Source of the DNA: Diphasiastrum complanatum
Taxonomy: Eukaryota > Streptophyta > Lycopodiopsida > Lycopodiales > Lycopodiaceae
NCBI GenBank assembly: GCA_029204225.1
Contig: MU832100.1
Coordinates: 23,390-87,389, forward strand
Reading direction: 5' to 3'
Length of the DNA: 64,000 nt
A program made the position numbers and the translations under genes. Shown one piece after another: positions 26,395-38,423 of the stretch. The notes below the pieces were generated by a model. That model had not been told where the DNA came from, did not search any database, and saw only the letters and a program-made list of their open reading frames with translations. Position 1 is the stretch's first letter, and each line of letters begins with the position of its first letter.

Positions 26395-27035
26395 GCTAGT
26401 AGGCCACATCCACTCCATGTACACTTGTAAATATGTGATTTGGCAAAATTATGATTAGATTAGCTCGAGTTAGTGTAGGTTGCTTACACTTGGAATGATG
26501 GTAGAGAGCAAGGACTATATACCTCATAATATCATTCGATTATGTGGACCAATAGGAGAAAGAGGTGTATCAAAATGGTCCAATCAATGTAAGAGGTGAT
26601 TTGAGAATGGTCCAATCATTGTAAGAGGTGATTTGAGAGAGGTCCAATCATTGAGCTATGTTTCCATTCATCTTGGATCTTGAGCCACTCTATGAGAGTG
26701 TGAGAGCTTGCATTTGACACTTAGTCTTTTGGTGAGAGTGAGAGAGTAGCTCCAACACTTAGAATATTTTTTTACATCATCTCTCTACCCAAGAGAAAGC
26801 TTTGTACTTTCTCTCTCTACCTGAGAGAAACAAGTCTTATACTTAGTTTTTCCATCAAGTGTCCTCACTATGTGAATGATAGTTTTTGGATGTTAAAATG
26901 CATGCTTGTGTCTCTTGCTTTGAGATTGTCAAGCTAGATTGTTTGCATCAATCAAGAGATAGATTCATGTGTAATCATGCACAATTAGTCAATCACATTG
27001 GTTTGTGAGTATCCACATGTGTGAAAATGTTGACA
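26395..27035 (+). repeat. copia 3' LTR following the RNase H fragment
   Basis: Begins shortly after AAGGAGGGTGGAG. It shares TCTCTCTCTACCTGAGAG and ACTTAGTTTTTCCATCAAG with the Copia-I LTR at 55.9 kb and ends near CACATGTGTGAAAATGTTGACA. The exact first base is uncertain. Confidence 0.55.
26574..26655. repeat. 32-bp tandem repeat, 2.6 units, in the LTR
   Basis: AATGGTCCAATCAATGTAAG + AGGTGATTTGAG is followed by a unit with one mismatch and a partial third unit. Confidence 0.85.
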
Positions 27036-27289
27036 CTCCTCATGTTGTATCAATACCTTAGATTTCCAATATCAGCACCACATGAGTGTGGACAACTTTG
27101 TCTAGTTCCTTATAGCTGGTTCGCCTTGGCACCGAGGCTGGCTCATCATCTACCGATCTTGTGATTTTGGAATCACACATTGTAGATGAAGTATAGGAGA
27201 TGACAAGAAGACAAGGTTGGTCATGGTGTATGATTCGGCCCAGTCCGTGTGTTTGTCAATTGCGCCCCTCTCTGATGTAGGGCTAGATG

Positions 27290-28016
27290 ATAAAAGCAAG
27301 ACCATGATAGATTTGCCAGTTCTCTACATGAATAACACTCCCTATTTGACTTAAATGATATTGGAGATGTTCTTGTTTTGAGAGAGGATGGGATACTGTT
27401 AGTTTTATCTAATTTCATTACAGAATTCTCAGATTTTATAGATATTGAACTTGATGACCTCATGGCTAGTATTGATTATAAAGATAAAGATAAAGATAAC
27501 CGACTCAGTGGCAGTGAATCCATGTAGTCAGTCATGTTTGAAAGTAGGACATATGAGGCAAATTTTTCCACTGAGGAGGAATTTTTGAAAATCCAAGAAA
27601 GATATGCCTCAAAGTCGTTGACAAGTATTCCTAGTGTTGCTTCGACGACCATAGTTGCCAGTTACAATTTACATAGTATTGCACTTCTGCAAGTTGAAAT
27701 TTTCTGTGAATGTTGGGACACTCCTAATGGCAATAAAAACATTGTTCTTTTTCTCAAACATGCATAAATATCCGCATAATGTACTTGAAATAATTTCTGT
27801 AAAGAGAGACACGATACAAAAAGAAATTGCCTATATCTCTGAAGAAGTTCCTAAAAGGTCTTCTTCTCTAGCAGTCTTCTTTGGATATATAGAATTAAGC
27901 AAAAGAATATCTATTAACATTATAGATCCATATGATAGAAAAAAATTCCTTCATGACCATACTACAAAGGTTTGGTCTTCAAAGATGATGTACAAAAATG
28001 ATTGTGATATTTCTTG
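27290..28016 (+). pseudogene. unidentified gene fragment, plus strand
   Basis: Open blocks in at least two frames: LIDIELDDLMASIDYKD-like acidic sequence (about 27445), TEEEFLKIQERYASKSLTSI, VEIFCECWDTPNGNKN, then after a shift HKYPHNVLEIISVKRDTIQK, AYISEEVPKRSSSLAVFFGY and FLHDHTTKVWSSKM. It is not a retroelement domain that I recognise. It is cut at 28016 by Copia-E. Converging orientation with WWL copy 2 raises the possibility that both belong to one DNA element; this is inference only. Confidence 0.4.
28012..28016. repeat. target-site duplication of Copia-E, left (TCTTG)
   Basis: Matches TCTTG at 34320-34324 exactly, flanking the two outer LTR ends. Confidence 0.9.
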
Positions 28017-29078
28017 TGTTGGGAGAGAGGGAGGAAGAATAAATGATGAACACGAATGAGAAATGAACTCGAACAGAAAATGTTCGTGCACTGCAGAATG
28101 AGTTAAATGACTCTCTCCCTAAGCATGACTATGCCTATCAGAATGAACAGAACTTTAGTGATAGAAATCATAGTCATTCTAGACTACGTAGCCAAACATT
28201 TGAATGGATGAAGCACTAGATGAATAATTTGTCGCGAATTGCAAGACAAATTATCTGTCGCGAATGATTCGCAAAGAGCTAGACTATGCTCGACTGATAA
28301 TTAGTCGCAAATTATTCGCGAAAGACAAGACTAAAAGTTAATCGTCTATTACCAGAAAGAGCAACAAGAAAGATCAGACAGAATGAAGAATAAGCATAAC
28401 AATATTGACAGATCTAAAACGCAGAACAAATGAACTGTGTCATATTAAGTATATCAAGTATACAAGTCAATTATGTGGTAGAGCACAAGACTGTAGCGGA
28501 CAAAACCGCGTGCCCTACAAAGCTTATTTCTGTCTGTAGTGAGGAATGACACCTCCTTCACTAGATCTAGACTTATCTTGCTTTATCAGAATTCATCATC
28601 ATAGAATATGCAGATGGTATTCAATATATATATATATATAATATTACAGGTGTGCAGATGCAAAAGTACAGAGTGGATGGGCTATCTGTAGGAGATCGTG
28701 GGTGGCTACAATCGTTGTCCAATTTGTTAGCGCAACTGCATGGGGTGAGCGTAAAAAGGGTGCGACATCAGCCAGTACTGAAGTGAACGTTGGTGATGAT
28801 GCAAAAGTGTGTCACTGTTACGAATGGCCTTAGGACAAGATTTACAGAGTGCCTTATCTGTTAGGGCACCTTTGGCATTCAATAAGGTAGTGTCCCCTTT
28901 TTGCTTGTCACCATGACCTGTGTAAGAACACAGTGTCGCGATTCATTCGGCATTTCTTCGTCTGTGCAAATTTGCATGTAGAAAATGCAGATTGCGTGAC
29001 AACATTAGAAAAATATGCAGCATGAATGGAGGCAAATTAAAATTGGGATTTAGGAGAGTAGGAGGAATAAATCCAACA
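28017..29078 (-). repeat. Copia-E 3' LTR
   Basis: 1062 bp, TG..CA ends. A (TA)n tract at about 28624-28640 differs in length from the other LTR. Contains TCGCGAATT / GAATGATTCGC units. Confidence 0.95.
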
Positions 29079-29087
29079 CCCCCGCTT
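29079..29087 (-). promoter_or_regulatory. Copia-E polypurine tract
   Basis: The minus strand reads AAGCGGGGG immediately before the 3' LTR, the primer site for plus-strand DNA synthesis. Confidence 0.75.
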
Positions 29088-31960
29088 AATCTGGATCCAT
29101 GAATGCCTTGATCGTCATACTTAGCAATGCAAAAAATTTGTTGTGTGCATTAACACTAAGTGCTTTCGTAAAAATGTCTGCAACCATGTCCTGCGTTCTG
29201 CAGTACGTTAAGCTCACCTCTCTATCGAGAACCTTGCCCCTGATGTAGTGATATCTTATCTCAATGTGCTTACTCCTAGAATGAAATCTAGGGTTGGCCG
29301 ATAAGGCAATAGCACTTTGGTTATCACAAAACAAAAATTGTAGGGCTGTATTGATACAGATTGATGTCTGACAACAAATTTCTCAACCAAAACGCTTCTT
29401 TAATAGATTGAGAAGTAGCAATATATTCTGCTTCAGTAGAAGAAAGTGCGATAGAGGTTTGCTTACGACTGTTCCTCGAAATAGGACCATCATTGAAGAA
29501 GAATGTAAATCCAGATGTGGACTTATGATGGTCTGCATCTCCTCCCCAGCTTGCATCAGAATATCCACTGAGCTGATGAAAATTGTCATTGCTGACATCT
29601 CCATAGCAGATGCACTTGTCCATGGTAGCTCGAATATATCTCATGACTCAAATAAGAGCCTTCCAATGGGTAATTCCAGGATTAGCCATGTATTGGCTGA
29701 GTGAGCTGACAACAAAAGAGATATCTGGCCTTGTACAGACCATTGCATACATGAGAGATCCGAGTATCGATCGATACGAGTATTCTCTCATCGGCTCCTC
29801 TTCCTGCTTTGTCTGGGGACATTGGTCCTTTTACAAATGCAGGCCTGGATCCATTGGTGAGTGAGCTAATTTACAATTCATCAAATTGTATCTGTTAAGA
29901 ACATTATGAAGATACCTTTGTTGAGTGATGTAAATCAGTCGATTTGCTCTGTCTCTGTGGATCTGAATTCCAAGACAGAAGTGAGCTTCGTTCAGATCAG
30001 TCATGTCAAAATTCTAAGAACAACATCTGTTTTGAATCCTTGACCATATTGGCATTGTTGCTGAAGAACAACGTATCATCAACATACAAGGTGATGATAA
30101 TGAAGGATTGTAGCACTGACTTTGAATAAACGTTGCAATCAACAGTGCTTGGTTTAAATCCTTGTTCAATGAGGAATGTGTTGATCCTCTGAAACCAAGC
30201 TCTGGCAGACTGTTTTAAGCCATACAGTGGTTTATGGAGTTTACAAACATGATTCTTCATGCCTTCCAGAACGTATCCTTTGGGCTGGATCATGTAGATA
30301 TCTTCTTGTATAACTCCATTTAGATAGGTTGTTTGTACATCGAGTTGATGTACATCGAGGTCGGAAACTGCAGCATAAAACAGGAGCATTCGGATCGACA
30401 AATGTTTGACGACTGGACTAAAAGTCTCACTATAGTCGACATTCGGGATTCGTGTGAATCCTCATGCTACCAATATAGCCTTCCTTCGATCAATCACTCC
30501 GTTGGCGTTATATTTAATCTTAAAGATCCATTTGCAATCAATAATATTGGAGCCAATAGGAGCTTCGACTAATGACCATGTCTGATTCTTGATCAGAGAG
30601 GAATACTCTCTGTCCATAGCTTCTCTCTAGAGATCAGAGTCTGGTTGGCTAATTGCCTCTTAGACTGTCGTCAGTTCCTACATTAGAAGACAGGCAGGCT
30701 CAAGAGTATATCTTGTGGGCTGTGTGCACACTCGGCTTGATCTTCTGGGAGGATTCGACTAATGAACTGCTCCTGGGATATGTTGCTGGGTAGCAGCAAC
30801 ATCTTCGTCTGATTTGTTGTCTCAAAGTGGGTCGACGATAGACCTTCCTAAGCCAGAAGCTCGGATTGTAGTGTCAATAGCAGGTGATGAAGGTTCTTTT
30901 TGAGCAATACCCTTGCCTTTGAGGTTGACAAACTGATCCTCGATAAAGACTATATCCCGGCAATACAAGATTTGTTGGGTATCAGGATCGTACAGCTTGT
31001 AGGTGTTATCAGACAAAGTATATCCGATCAGGATGGTCTTTAGACCTTGGAAGTCCAATTTCTTCCTTGTGTCCTTTGGGATCTGCGCGTAGGCAATGCA
31101 CCCAAACACTCTTAGTTTTTTCAAAGAAGGCTTGGAGACTATCCACACCTCATGGGGTGTCTTGTCTGAGAGGGCTTTGGTCAAACATCTATTTAGGATG
31201 TAAGTTGCAGTGGAGATAGCTTCAGCTCAGAACCTCTTGGGCAACGATGCATGTGCTAGCATACACTTAGCAGATTTGACCAGAGTTCGGTTCTTCCTCT
31301 CATCTAAGCCATTAGACTGAGGACTGTAATGAATTGCTGCTCAATGCCTTGGCTTTGGCAGTACTCCTTGAACTCGATAGAGATATATTCTCCACCGTTA
31401 TCTGACCTTAGGGCCTTGATCGTCCTTCCAGTCTCCTTTTCTGCATGCTCCTTGAAGATTCTGAAGCAATTGAAGGCTTCTGATTTCTTCTTTATAAAGT
31501 ACACCATCATTCTTCTCGAGAATTCATCAATAAAGGTTATTAAATACTTGGCTTCCTTCAGTGAAGGATTTTTCATCGGGCCACAAATATCTGAATGTAC
31601 AACATCTAGCAATCCTCTAGCAACATGTTGATGGCTTGACTTAAATGGCTTCCTAGTCTGTTTTCCAACTAGACAGTCTTGACAGACAGGTAGCTCAACT
31701 GTTTCGCAAGGATAGTCGAGATCAAGATCAATAGATTGTCTAGACATTCGTTGTACATCAGCATAATTTAAATGACCAAGTCTATAATGCCAAAGTAAAC
31801 ATTTATTTTATTGAATTGAAGTACTGAGAGTCTGACTAGAGGCAGAAAAGAAATGACTTAATTTATACAAGTATCCATGTCTCTTTCTGAGTGCTAGGAT
31901 CTTGCTTGTCCTATCAACTACTTTACATTGATCACATTCAAATTCTACTTTGTGTCCTAG
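29086..31960 (-). pseudogene. Copia-E pol (integrase, RT, RNase H)
   Basis: Integrase (31304-31747): CQDCLVGK zinc ligands, VVHSDICGPM with the first Asp, LRSDNGGEY with the second. A frameshift near 31335 puts the Glu motif (LDERKN) out of frame. The C-terminal part (30822-31184) has LRVFGCIAYAQIPKD. RT (30006-30401): DVHQLDVQTTYLNG, YGLKQSARAWFQRI, LYVDDTLFFSN, so the YVDD box is intact. RNase H (29086-29644): SGYSDASWGGDADHHKS, LSSTEAEYIATSQS and the terminal VADIFTKAL. Frames change several times and some stops occur. Confidence 0.93.
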
Positions 31961-31974
31961 ATCTGCGATTCTGC

Positions 31975-32420
31975 TTACAAAGAGCAGATTTGTGGATAAC
32001 TAGGTACATACAGAACTTTGGAGAGTAGCTTAGATTGATCATTTGCAAAGCATAATCTTATAGTTCCTTCACCTTCAATAGCTTGTGTGCTATTGTCTCC
32101 AAGGTGAACGAATTTCTGGGTATTGTAAGGTCTATAGGACTCAAAACAGCCAATCAGGCTAGTCATGTGCTGAGTGTCTCCAGAATCCAAGAACCAGGAA
32201 CTGTCGCTAGATGCTCCTTGATGGTTGGTCATAAAGGCATCATGATCCGCTTCTTGAATGGGCTGTGGAACTTCTGCAGCTGCATTTGCCACTTGATTCA
32301 ACTGCCCTTTGTTGTTATTCTTTGCTTGAAGTATTCGACAGTCTTGTATTTCATGGTTGTTTGTTTTGCAGTATCTATAGAACAACTTTTTCTTTGTCTA
32401 CGGATTCGACTGTTCCTTGT
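31975..32420 (-). pseudogene. Copia-E zinc knuckle and protease
   Basis: The knuckle reads FYRYCKTNNHEIQDC: the first Cys of CX2CX4HX4C has become Tyr. The protease site reads WFLDSGDTQHMT, where DSGA is usual. A pre-integrase domain begins (LSKVLYVPSYPQ). Both motif changes probably reduce function. Confidence 0.85.
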
Positions 32421-32534
32421 GATGAACTGGTTTCTGTTCTGGCTTTGATAGCTTTGAGCCTTTCTTCTTCTTCTGCTTTGTCTGTTGGTGTACAAGGCAT
32501 GAGAATCAGCTGAGGAACTTGAGGCTTCATTCCT

Positions 32535-33098
32535 TCACGTGTCTTCCTGCAACAACATATTGATGACTCTTGAAAGAGTCAACTCTGGATGAGTCGTGAT
32601 GATCATCACCCAGCTATCGTAAGAACTTGGCAAGCTTGTAAGCAGTTGCATCACTGCGTCTTGATCGTCTATGACAGATCTGACAGCGGCCATTTGTCTT
32701 AGCAGGTTCTTGAATTGATTAGTGTAATTCTGCAGAGAATCACCATTCGTCATATTGAGGGAGTAGAATTTCTTCTTGAGATGTATCTTAGAAGCTACAT
32801 CTCGCACTTCGTATAGCGTGCTCAAGATGTCCCAGACTTCTTTCGATGTCTGAGCCTCGGATACATGACTGATTTGTGTATCCATGATGTTGAGGATGAT
32901 CAGCGCGAAAGCTTTTCCATCCTTCAGCTTCCATCTGGCAATTGTCGCATCGTCCGCTTCGGGTTTTCCTTCTGCACCTATAAAAACGTCGTACAATTCT
33001 TTTGCCATTAGTACAATCTTCATCTTAAATTTCCACAGATGGTAATTGGCTCCATCAAGCTTGTCCATGAGAGGACTGGCTTTCCCTTGGGAATCCAT
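32535..33098 (-). CDS. Copia-E gag (UBN2 domain), open for 187 residues
   Basis: Starts 146 nt downstream of the PBS with MDSQGKASPLMDKLDGANYH. It retains the family features: LWKFKMKIVLMAKELYDVF, KEVWDILSTLYEV, KIHLKKKFYSLNM, LTSLPSSYDSWV and a C-terminal LQEDT. It ends at 32535, before the knuckle, because of a stop. Gag forms the particle in which reverse transcription takes place. This is the longest uninterrupted retroelement gag in the window and could still be translated. Confidence 0.85.
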   Translation of the reverse strand: MDSQGKASPLMDKLDGANYHLWKFKMKIVLMAKELYDVFIGAEGKPEADDATIARWKLKDGKAFALIILNIMDTQISHVSEAQTSKEVWDILSTLYEVRDVASKIHLKKKFYSLNMTNGDSLQNYTNQFKNLLRQMAAVRSVIDDQDAVMQLLTSLPSSYDSWVMIITTHPELTLSRVINMLLQEDT

Positions 33099-33243
33099 GT
33101 GGAAGAATTAGTCTAAGTGATAGGAGAATCTATCAGTGACTTAAGAATGAAAATTTGATACTGAAAAATACAGAACAAGAAAACAATTACTCTATCGGCT
33201 AGTAGAGTCTTGTACTGTGGGAGCTAATCAAGCTATAAAGATC

Positions 33244-33255
33244 ACTCTGATACCA
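33244..33255 (-). promoter_or_regulatory. Copia-E primer-binding site
   Basis: The minus strand reads TGGTATCAGAGT next to the 5' LTR, complementary to the 3' end of initiator tRNA-Met. Confidence 0.92.
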
Positions 33256-34319
33256 TGTTGGGAGAGAGGGAGGAAGAATAAATGATGAACACGAATGAGA
33301 AACGAACTCGAACAGAAAATGTTCATGCATTGCAGAATGAGTTAAATGACTCTCTCCCTAAGCATGACTATGCCTATCAGAATGAACAGAACTTTAGTGA
33401 TAGAAATCACAGTCATTCTAGACTACGTAGCCAAACATTTGAATGGATGAAGCGCTAGATGAATAATTTGTCGCGAATTGCAAGACAAATTATCTGTCGT
33501 GAATGATTCGCAAAGAGCTAGACTATGCTCGACTGATAATTAGTCGCAAATTATTCGCGAAAGACAAGACTAAAAGTTAATCGTCTATTACCAGAAAGAG
33601 CAACAAGAAAGATCAGACAGAATGAAGAATAAGCATAACAATATTGAAAGATCTAAAACGCAGAACAAATGAACTGTGTCAGATTAAGTATATCAAGTAT
33701 ACAAGTCAATTATGTGGTAGAGCACAAGACTGTAGCGGACGAAACCGCGTGCCCTACAAAGCTTATTTCTATCTGTAATGAGGAATGAAACCTCCTTCAC
33801 TTGTTCTAGACTTATCTTGCTTCATCAGAATTCATCATCATAGAATACGCAGAGGGTATTTAATATATATATATATATATAATATTACAGGTGTGTAGAT
33901 GCGAAAGTACAAAGTGGATGTGCTATCTGTAGGAGATCGTGGGTGGCTACAATCGTTGTCCAATTTGTTAGCGCAACTGCATGGGGTGAGTGTAAAAAGG
34001 GTGCGACATCAGCCAGTACTGAAGTGAACGTTGGTGATGATGCAAAAGTGTGTCACTGTTACGAATGGCCTTAGGATAAGATTTACAGAGTGCCTTATCT
34101 GTTAGGGCACCTTTGGCATTCAATAAGGTAGTGTCCCCTTTCTACCTGTCACCATGATCTGTGTAAGAACATAGTGTTGCGATTCATTCGTCTTTTCTTC
34201 GTCTGTGCGAATTTGCATGTAGAAAATGCAGACTGTGTGACAACGTTAGAAAAATATGCAGCATGAATGGAGGCAAATTAAAATTGGGATTTAGGAGAGT
34301 AGGAAGAGTAAATCCAACA
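33256..34319 (-). repeat. Copia-E 5' LTR
   Basis: 1064 bp, collinear with 28017-29078. Followed by the right copy of TCTTG (34320-34324). Confidence 0.95.
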
Positions 34320-34324
34320 TCTTG

Positions 34325-35713
34325 TACTTGAAAGACATGACATAATATATTTTTGTCCGATGTTATGCCAAATGGTTCAAATTGATGATATAACTATTGT
34401 AAATTTCTCGCATCATTATAGTTTGATTGTATGAATTTGCATGTCTTTTTGAATTTTCGATAAATTGTTGATCTAGTTGTGTATCGAATTTGAGCATGTC
34501 TGTAGAGCCACTAAAATAGTTGCACAATGTAACTATTTTTTTAAGATGTTCTCCCGTGTTGTGTATTTCAATGTAATGCTGCTCTTGCTTGCCAATGTGA
34601 TTTTTCCATTCCTTGTGATGACCATATACTTTGACTTCCATAAGGTTTTGCAAAAAATGATACATGATGTCGTAAAATGTGAGATCACCGTGCCACTTCA
34701 TTTTTGCAGCTTTTACACTTTGCCTATTCTTCCTTGAGCCCACATAAATTTCACGTTCCTCACCTTGCACAAGATCCAAGAAATCATTATCTCGAGGGAG
34801 ATTTGAAGGTTCGACAATTGTAGTTGAAGTTCCTAATTTTTGAGGCCAGTGAAATTCTTCAGTTGTTGATGCGTGTTCAAGATTCAGCACACATATCAGA
34901 GATTCTAGCATTAGCATATTGGTCACTGTTTAAAATCACCACATGTGCAATGAAATTATAATTCAAAAAGTTACATTTCCAATTTGCCTACCATGTAGTG
35001 CATAATATGTTTTGCACAGCCCCAAGCACCTTTAATTATGTCCACAAAATTGATTGTTGATTTCTCAATTAGCAGGACATTAGTATTCTTTTTTCAGCAA
35101 TTTGACCATGCTGTTAAGCTTCTCCAAACTTCAACCTTTTTAAGCCTTGTTGTTCCTTTGTCCTCAAAATCTTGTGTGGCAAAAAAACATCTTTCCAAAT
35201 TGAGTATTGGATCTTAGTTGATTTCCCAAAGTTATTTGATAGAAAACAGCAAGCTTTGGCTCCTCCTATGCTTGGTGGATGTTTTTATTTTGCCTGAAAG
35301 CTTCTCATCCTTTTGTATTTTAACATGCCCCTTATGAAGGTCTGCTTTTGGCAAAACTTTCTCTAATCGAGCTATTGCTTATTTGGGTGATGACTCTGGC
35401 TTAGTATTCCAAGCAAACAAAATATGAAAGTAAATCAATTTTTTTTATATGATCCTTACCTCATGGAGTGTGCAAATATGGACATTTTTAAGAGGAATCG
35501 ATAGTTACTATACTGGTTTCCAATTTGGGTCTTTTGTTAAACTCTCGTGCTCTTAGACATGTCTTTTGACGTTTTCATGTAGTATAAGCATGTATGTTTT
35601 GAATTTCCTCTTTGAGAGACATTGAACATGCACTAGCAATGACTTCAAATCTCCATCCAAATGCCATTTCACATCAAAATCTTCTATTCTAGGAACATTG
35701 AGAGGTGTGTCAT
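34325..35713 (-). pseudogene. WWL gene copy 2, C-terminal part
   Basis: Minus strand. From the right it continues FNVPRIEDFDVKWHLDGDLK, which matches copy 1 (FNVPGVGDFNVEWHLAGDLR), then SIFALHEV matching CTLHAEV, then VFAWNTKPE-like sequence. After a frame change come RLKKVEVWRSLTAW, FVDIIKGAWGCAKHIMHYM and the 34363-34926 frame with TFYDIMYHFLQNLMEV, QEQHYIEIHNTGEHLKKIV and a His/Asn-rich end. The C-terminal half is preserved only in this copy. Several stops and frameshifts. Its left side is interrupted by Copia-E. Confidence 0.55.
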
Positions 35714-36942
35714 TGTTGTAAAGCTATCTTCATAAGCTTTACTTCCGGCGCCATTGGCGTCAGCATTGTCCCCGGCGCCAGCAGCGCCCCTGCTGCTCCC
35801 GGCGCCAACGGCGCCGGCGCCACTGTGACCAGAATCCAGCCGGCGCCAAGTTCCTATGGCTGAAAATCTTTGATCGGTTCTAGCGAAGTCCAGAGAGCTC
35901 AGATCGATGTGCAATCACCTCACACGATCTAGGCATGATTAAAGGAAGCCTGGGGATCAATAAAATCTAGAGAGAGAAAATGACTTTCTAGAAAGAGAAA
36001 ATCTTAGAAAAACGTACTTTACCAGCCTGGGTAGAGTGCTTGGTATGAGGGGGGGGTGCCGAATCCCTCCAATACTATAGGGGAGTGCGGGTTGCGACTC
36101 AGGACGAGCTCCAACCAAGTCTCAGCCTCCCTTGCTGGAATGTTGTCATGGCTCTCGCCTTGGCATGCTAGCGCCCCGAAGACTAGAGTCGGTCGCACAT
36201 TTGAAATGTAACCTTCTCAGATTTATCAATAAAGTGGGATTTTCCTCAAACTGACTCTGATTACCTTCTGGGTTTCAGTGTTCGGTAAAAGCGCCAGTTG
36301 TATGGCCGCTTCAAAATTTTTAAGTTGGCACATAGCTGAGGGTCGTATCCAGGGATGCCAACGGTATGCCGTCGGGACCATTCGGTCCGTGGCGCCAACG
36401 GTATGCTGTAAGGACCATTTGGTCCAGGAACTGGTTGTCTCCATATCTGTCGCGGCGTGTGGTTCTGAGTGTTCCTTGCATGAAAGTGAATGGGTTAAGC
36501 TCTTGGGAAACGGGCTCTAACCTGTCGGCTGAGTTGGATGGCTTGCTTGGGTGCTAGTTACCTGTTTATGGCTGTCCAGTCTGGTGTGGTGCCAGGTTGG
36601 CTTCCAGCGCTCGTGACGAAGCTTTCAGTCAGTTAAGTCTGATGTAAGTCAGACCGCTTGCTTGGAATGGATGTTACTCGTTTGTAACCAAGCTTCGAGT
36701 TGGTCAAGTTTGATGTATGTCGGGCGGCTTGCTTGGAGGGAAGTCACCCACATCGGGACCCCCGATCTGGCATGGCGCCAGGTTGGATCTCAAATGTTGG
36801 TTTCGCGGAACTTCAAGTTGGTTAAGTCTGATCGTTGTTGGTGAGTTGGCTGCTTGTATGTCAAATGGGTTTGGATGGCAAGAGTTGAAGGCTGGAAAGC
36901 TAAGTCGTGGTTCCCGGCTCCCTTTGGGATGCCTGCGCTACA
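35714..36942. mobile_element. putative solo LTR inserted in WWL copy 2 (TSD GTCAT)
   Basis: WWL homology stops at 35713 and resumes at 36943. GTCAT occurs on both sides (35709-35713 and 36943-36947). The insert starts TGTTGTAAAG and ends GCGCTACA, that is TG..CA as for an LTR. It is 1229 bp, far more GC-rich than its surroundings, with eight GGCGCC sites and a degenerate triple repeat of about 110 nt around 36620-36860 (GTTAAGTCTGATGTAAGTCAG-like). No protein domain is recognised; a non-autonomous element of another type is possible. Confidence 0.7.
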
Positions 36943-37046
36943 GTCATTCATATGATCTTTGACTATCTCTAGATTATTTGTTTTACTAAAAATCTAGAAA
37001 AGAACATCATGATCTTCTTTTAAAGCCTATTCGAAACACAAAATAA
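36943..37046 (-). pseudogene. WWL copy 2, small middle exon piece
   Basis: The minus strand reads EDHDVLF, stop, IFSKTN and LEIVKDHM, matching copy 1 EDHDILSWIFSRT and IIKNHM. An acceptor AG at 37027-37028 precedes it, so 37027-37046 is intron. Confidence 0.6.
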
Positions 37047-37829
37047 TGTTGAAAATTGTCACTTCTCACTTGACATTGGTTATTGTAAATATTGATCAAA
37101 CATTAGGATAATGTTGATGATCTGATTTCACATGTGTGGACCCTGTTTCCATGCATGATATGACTAGTTTTTTAGTCAAGTTGATAGTCACCTAGAAATT
37201 AGCCTTTCCTTGCATGTGCATGAGTAAATGCTTCCACATGGCAAGTGGATGTTCACACGTGTGTATAGAGTACTAGAAGATAAGAGTTGACCATTTTCCT
37301 TAGATCCTATTTTGTAGGAAATATTCCTATATTCTAGGAGACTAGATTTTTAGATTTTAGCCATATTCTAGAAGGTCAACTTTTGGATAAGAATCAAGGA
37401 TGGATCAAATGGATAGATCTGAGTGATGTGGCACTCTTCACACTTGTGAAGACCTACTGACTGTACCAGACTCGTGGATGTACTTGATCCATAAAAAGAT
37501 CATCATTTGGCTAAGAAGATTGATGAGACTTCTGCATTCTACACTTTTGTGAGATTTCTAGTCATTTGTCTTGTGATTTCTATGAGTGATTGCTATCTAG
37601 GACTATTGTACTTGTTGTTTTAGGTGCAAGCCATATTGTGGACAGTACTCCACACGTGTGAGGCTGCTCTCACTAATTTATGACGTGTTGATCCATTGCT
37701 CTTGCTTAAATCCATGTTAGTGAATCTAGATCAAGATCTAATGTGTAGAACTTGATAGATCCATTGATTAAGCAACCAATAACTCTCTATGATTGTTAAG
37801 TACAATCATTGTAACCGTAAAATTTATCA
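37047..37829 (+). repeat. Copia-F 5' LTR
   Basis: TGTTGAAAATTGTC..AAAATTTATCA. Contains several CACATGTG/CACACGTGTG-type palindromes. Confidence 0.93.
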
Positions 37830-37842
37830 TGGTATCAGAGCT
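37830..37842 (+). promoter_or_regulatory. Copia-F primer-binding site
   Basis: TGGTATCAGAGCT directly after the LTR, the initiator tRNA-Met consensus. The 37843-38423 stretch up to gag is the untranslated leader. Confidence 0.95.
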
Positions 37843-38423
37843 AAGTAAGAGACTGATCATTGAATCATAAATCTTGTAAAGATCATTGGCAAAATTTGTT
37901 TTTGGCCAATACTAGTGATGGCGAGTTCATCTAGAGTGATAGCTTGAATTTATTTGGATCAAATCGACTTGGAGGCTGTGAATGTACTTTTCACACATGT
38001 GAAACCGTACAACAACTTTTATTTCAAGTTACTTTGTGTTTTTTGGTCCCAAAATCATTATACTAGTTCATTTTTTGTGCTTTTTGAAGCATAGTATTGA
38101 TCTAGACTCAATCTAGCTAATGCCTATAACCAAATAGAGTTTTGGATCATTGAAGCATTTCTTTTTAGAGTCTAAGATCAGATCTTAGAGGCTGATTTGT
38201 TCAAATCCTTAGTGAAGTGAAATCTCTAAGAAAAGTGTAAAGCAATTTTTTTTTTGTGAGAGTGAAAGCTAGGAATTTTTGGCAAGATCTTTGTGTATCA
38301 TTCAAGCTTGTGTGCTAGTTTGATAGAGACAAGCCTATAGGCATTCTTGTAAGCTTTAGGCCCTTCATATATCTTTTAAAATTCAAAAATCTTTGTGATT
38401 TTAAGAAGAGCATTCATTCTACA

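Larger units (their letters stand above)
28017..34319 (-). mobile_element. Copia-E, full-length Ty1/copia element, minus strand
   Basis: A 6303-bp element bounded by LTRs (28017-29078 and 33256-34319), each TGTTGG..CCAACA in plus orientation, with a 5-bp TCTTG target duplication. In transcription order it carries 5' LTR, PBS, gag, CCHC, protease, integrase, RT, RNase H, PPT and 3' LTR. By eye the LTRs differ by about 38 substitutions in 1060 aligned positions (about 3.6%), roughly three quarters transitions, plus a TA indel. The coding region has stops and frameshifts, so it is a non-autonomous but structurally complete copy. It sits between the unidentified plus-strand fragment and WWL copy 2. 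Confidence 0.95.

Noticed and set aside
35684-35914. Gly/Ala-rich ORF (GAGAVGAGSSRGAAGAG)
   Set aside because: Produced by GGCGCC repeats and crosses the insertion border at 35714.
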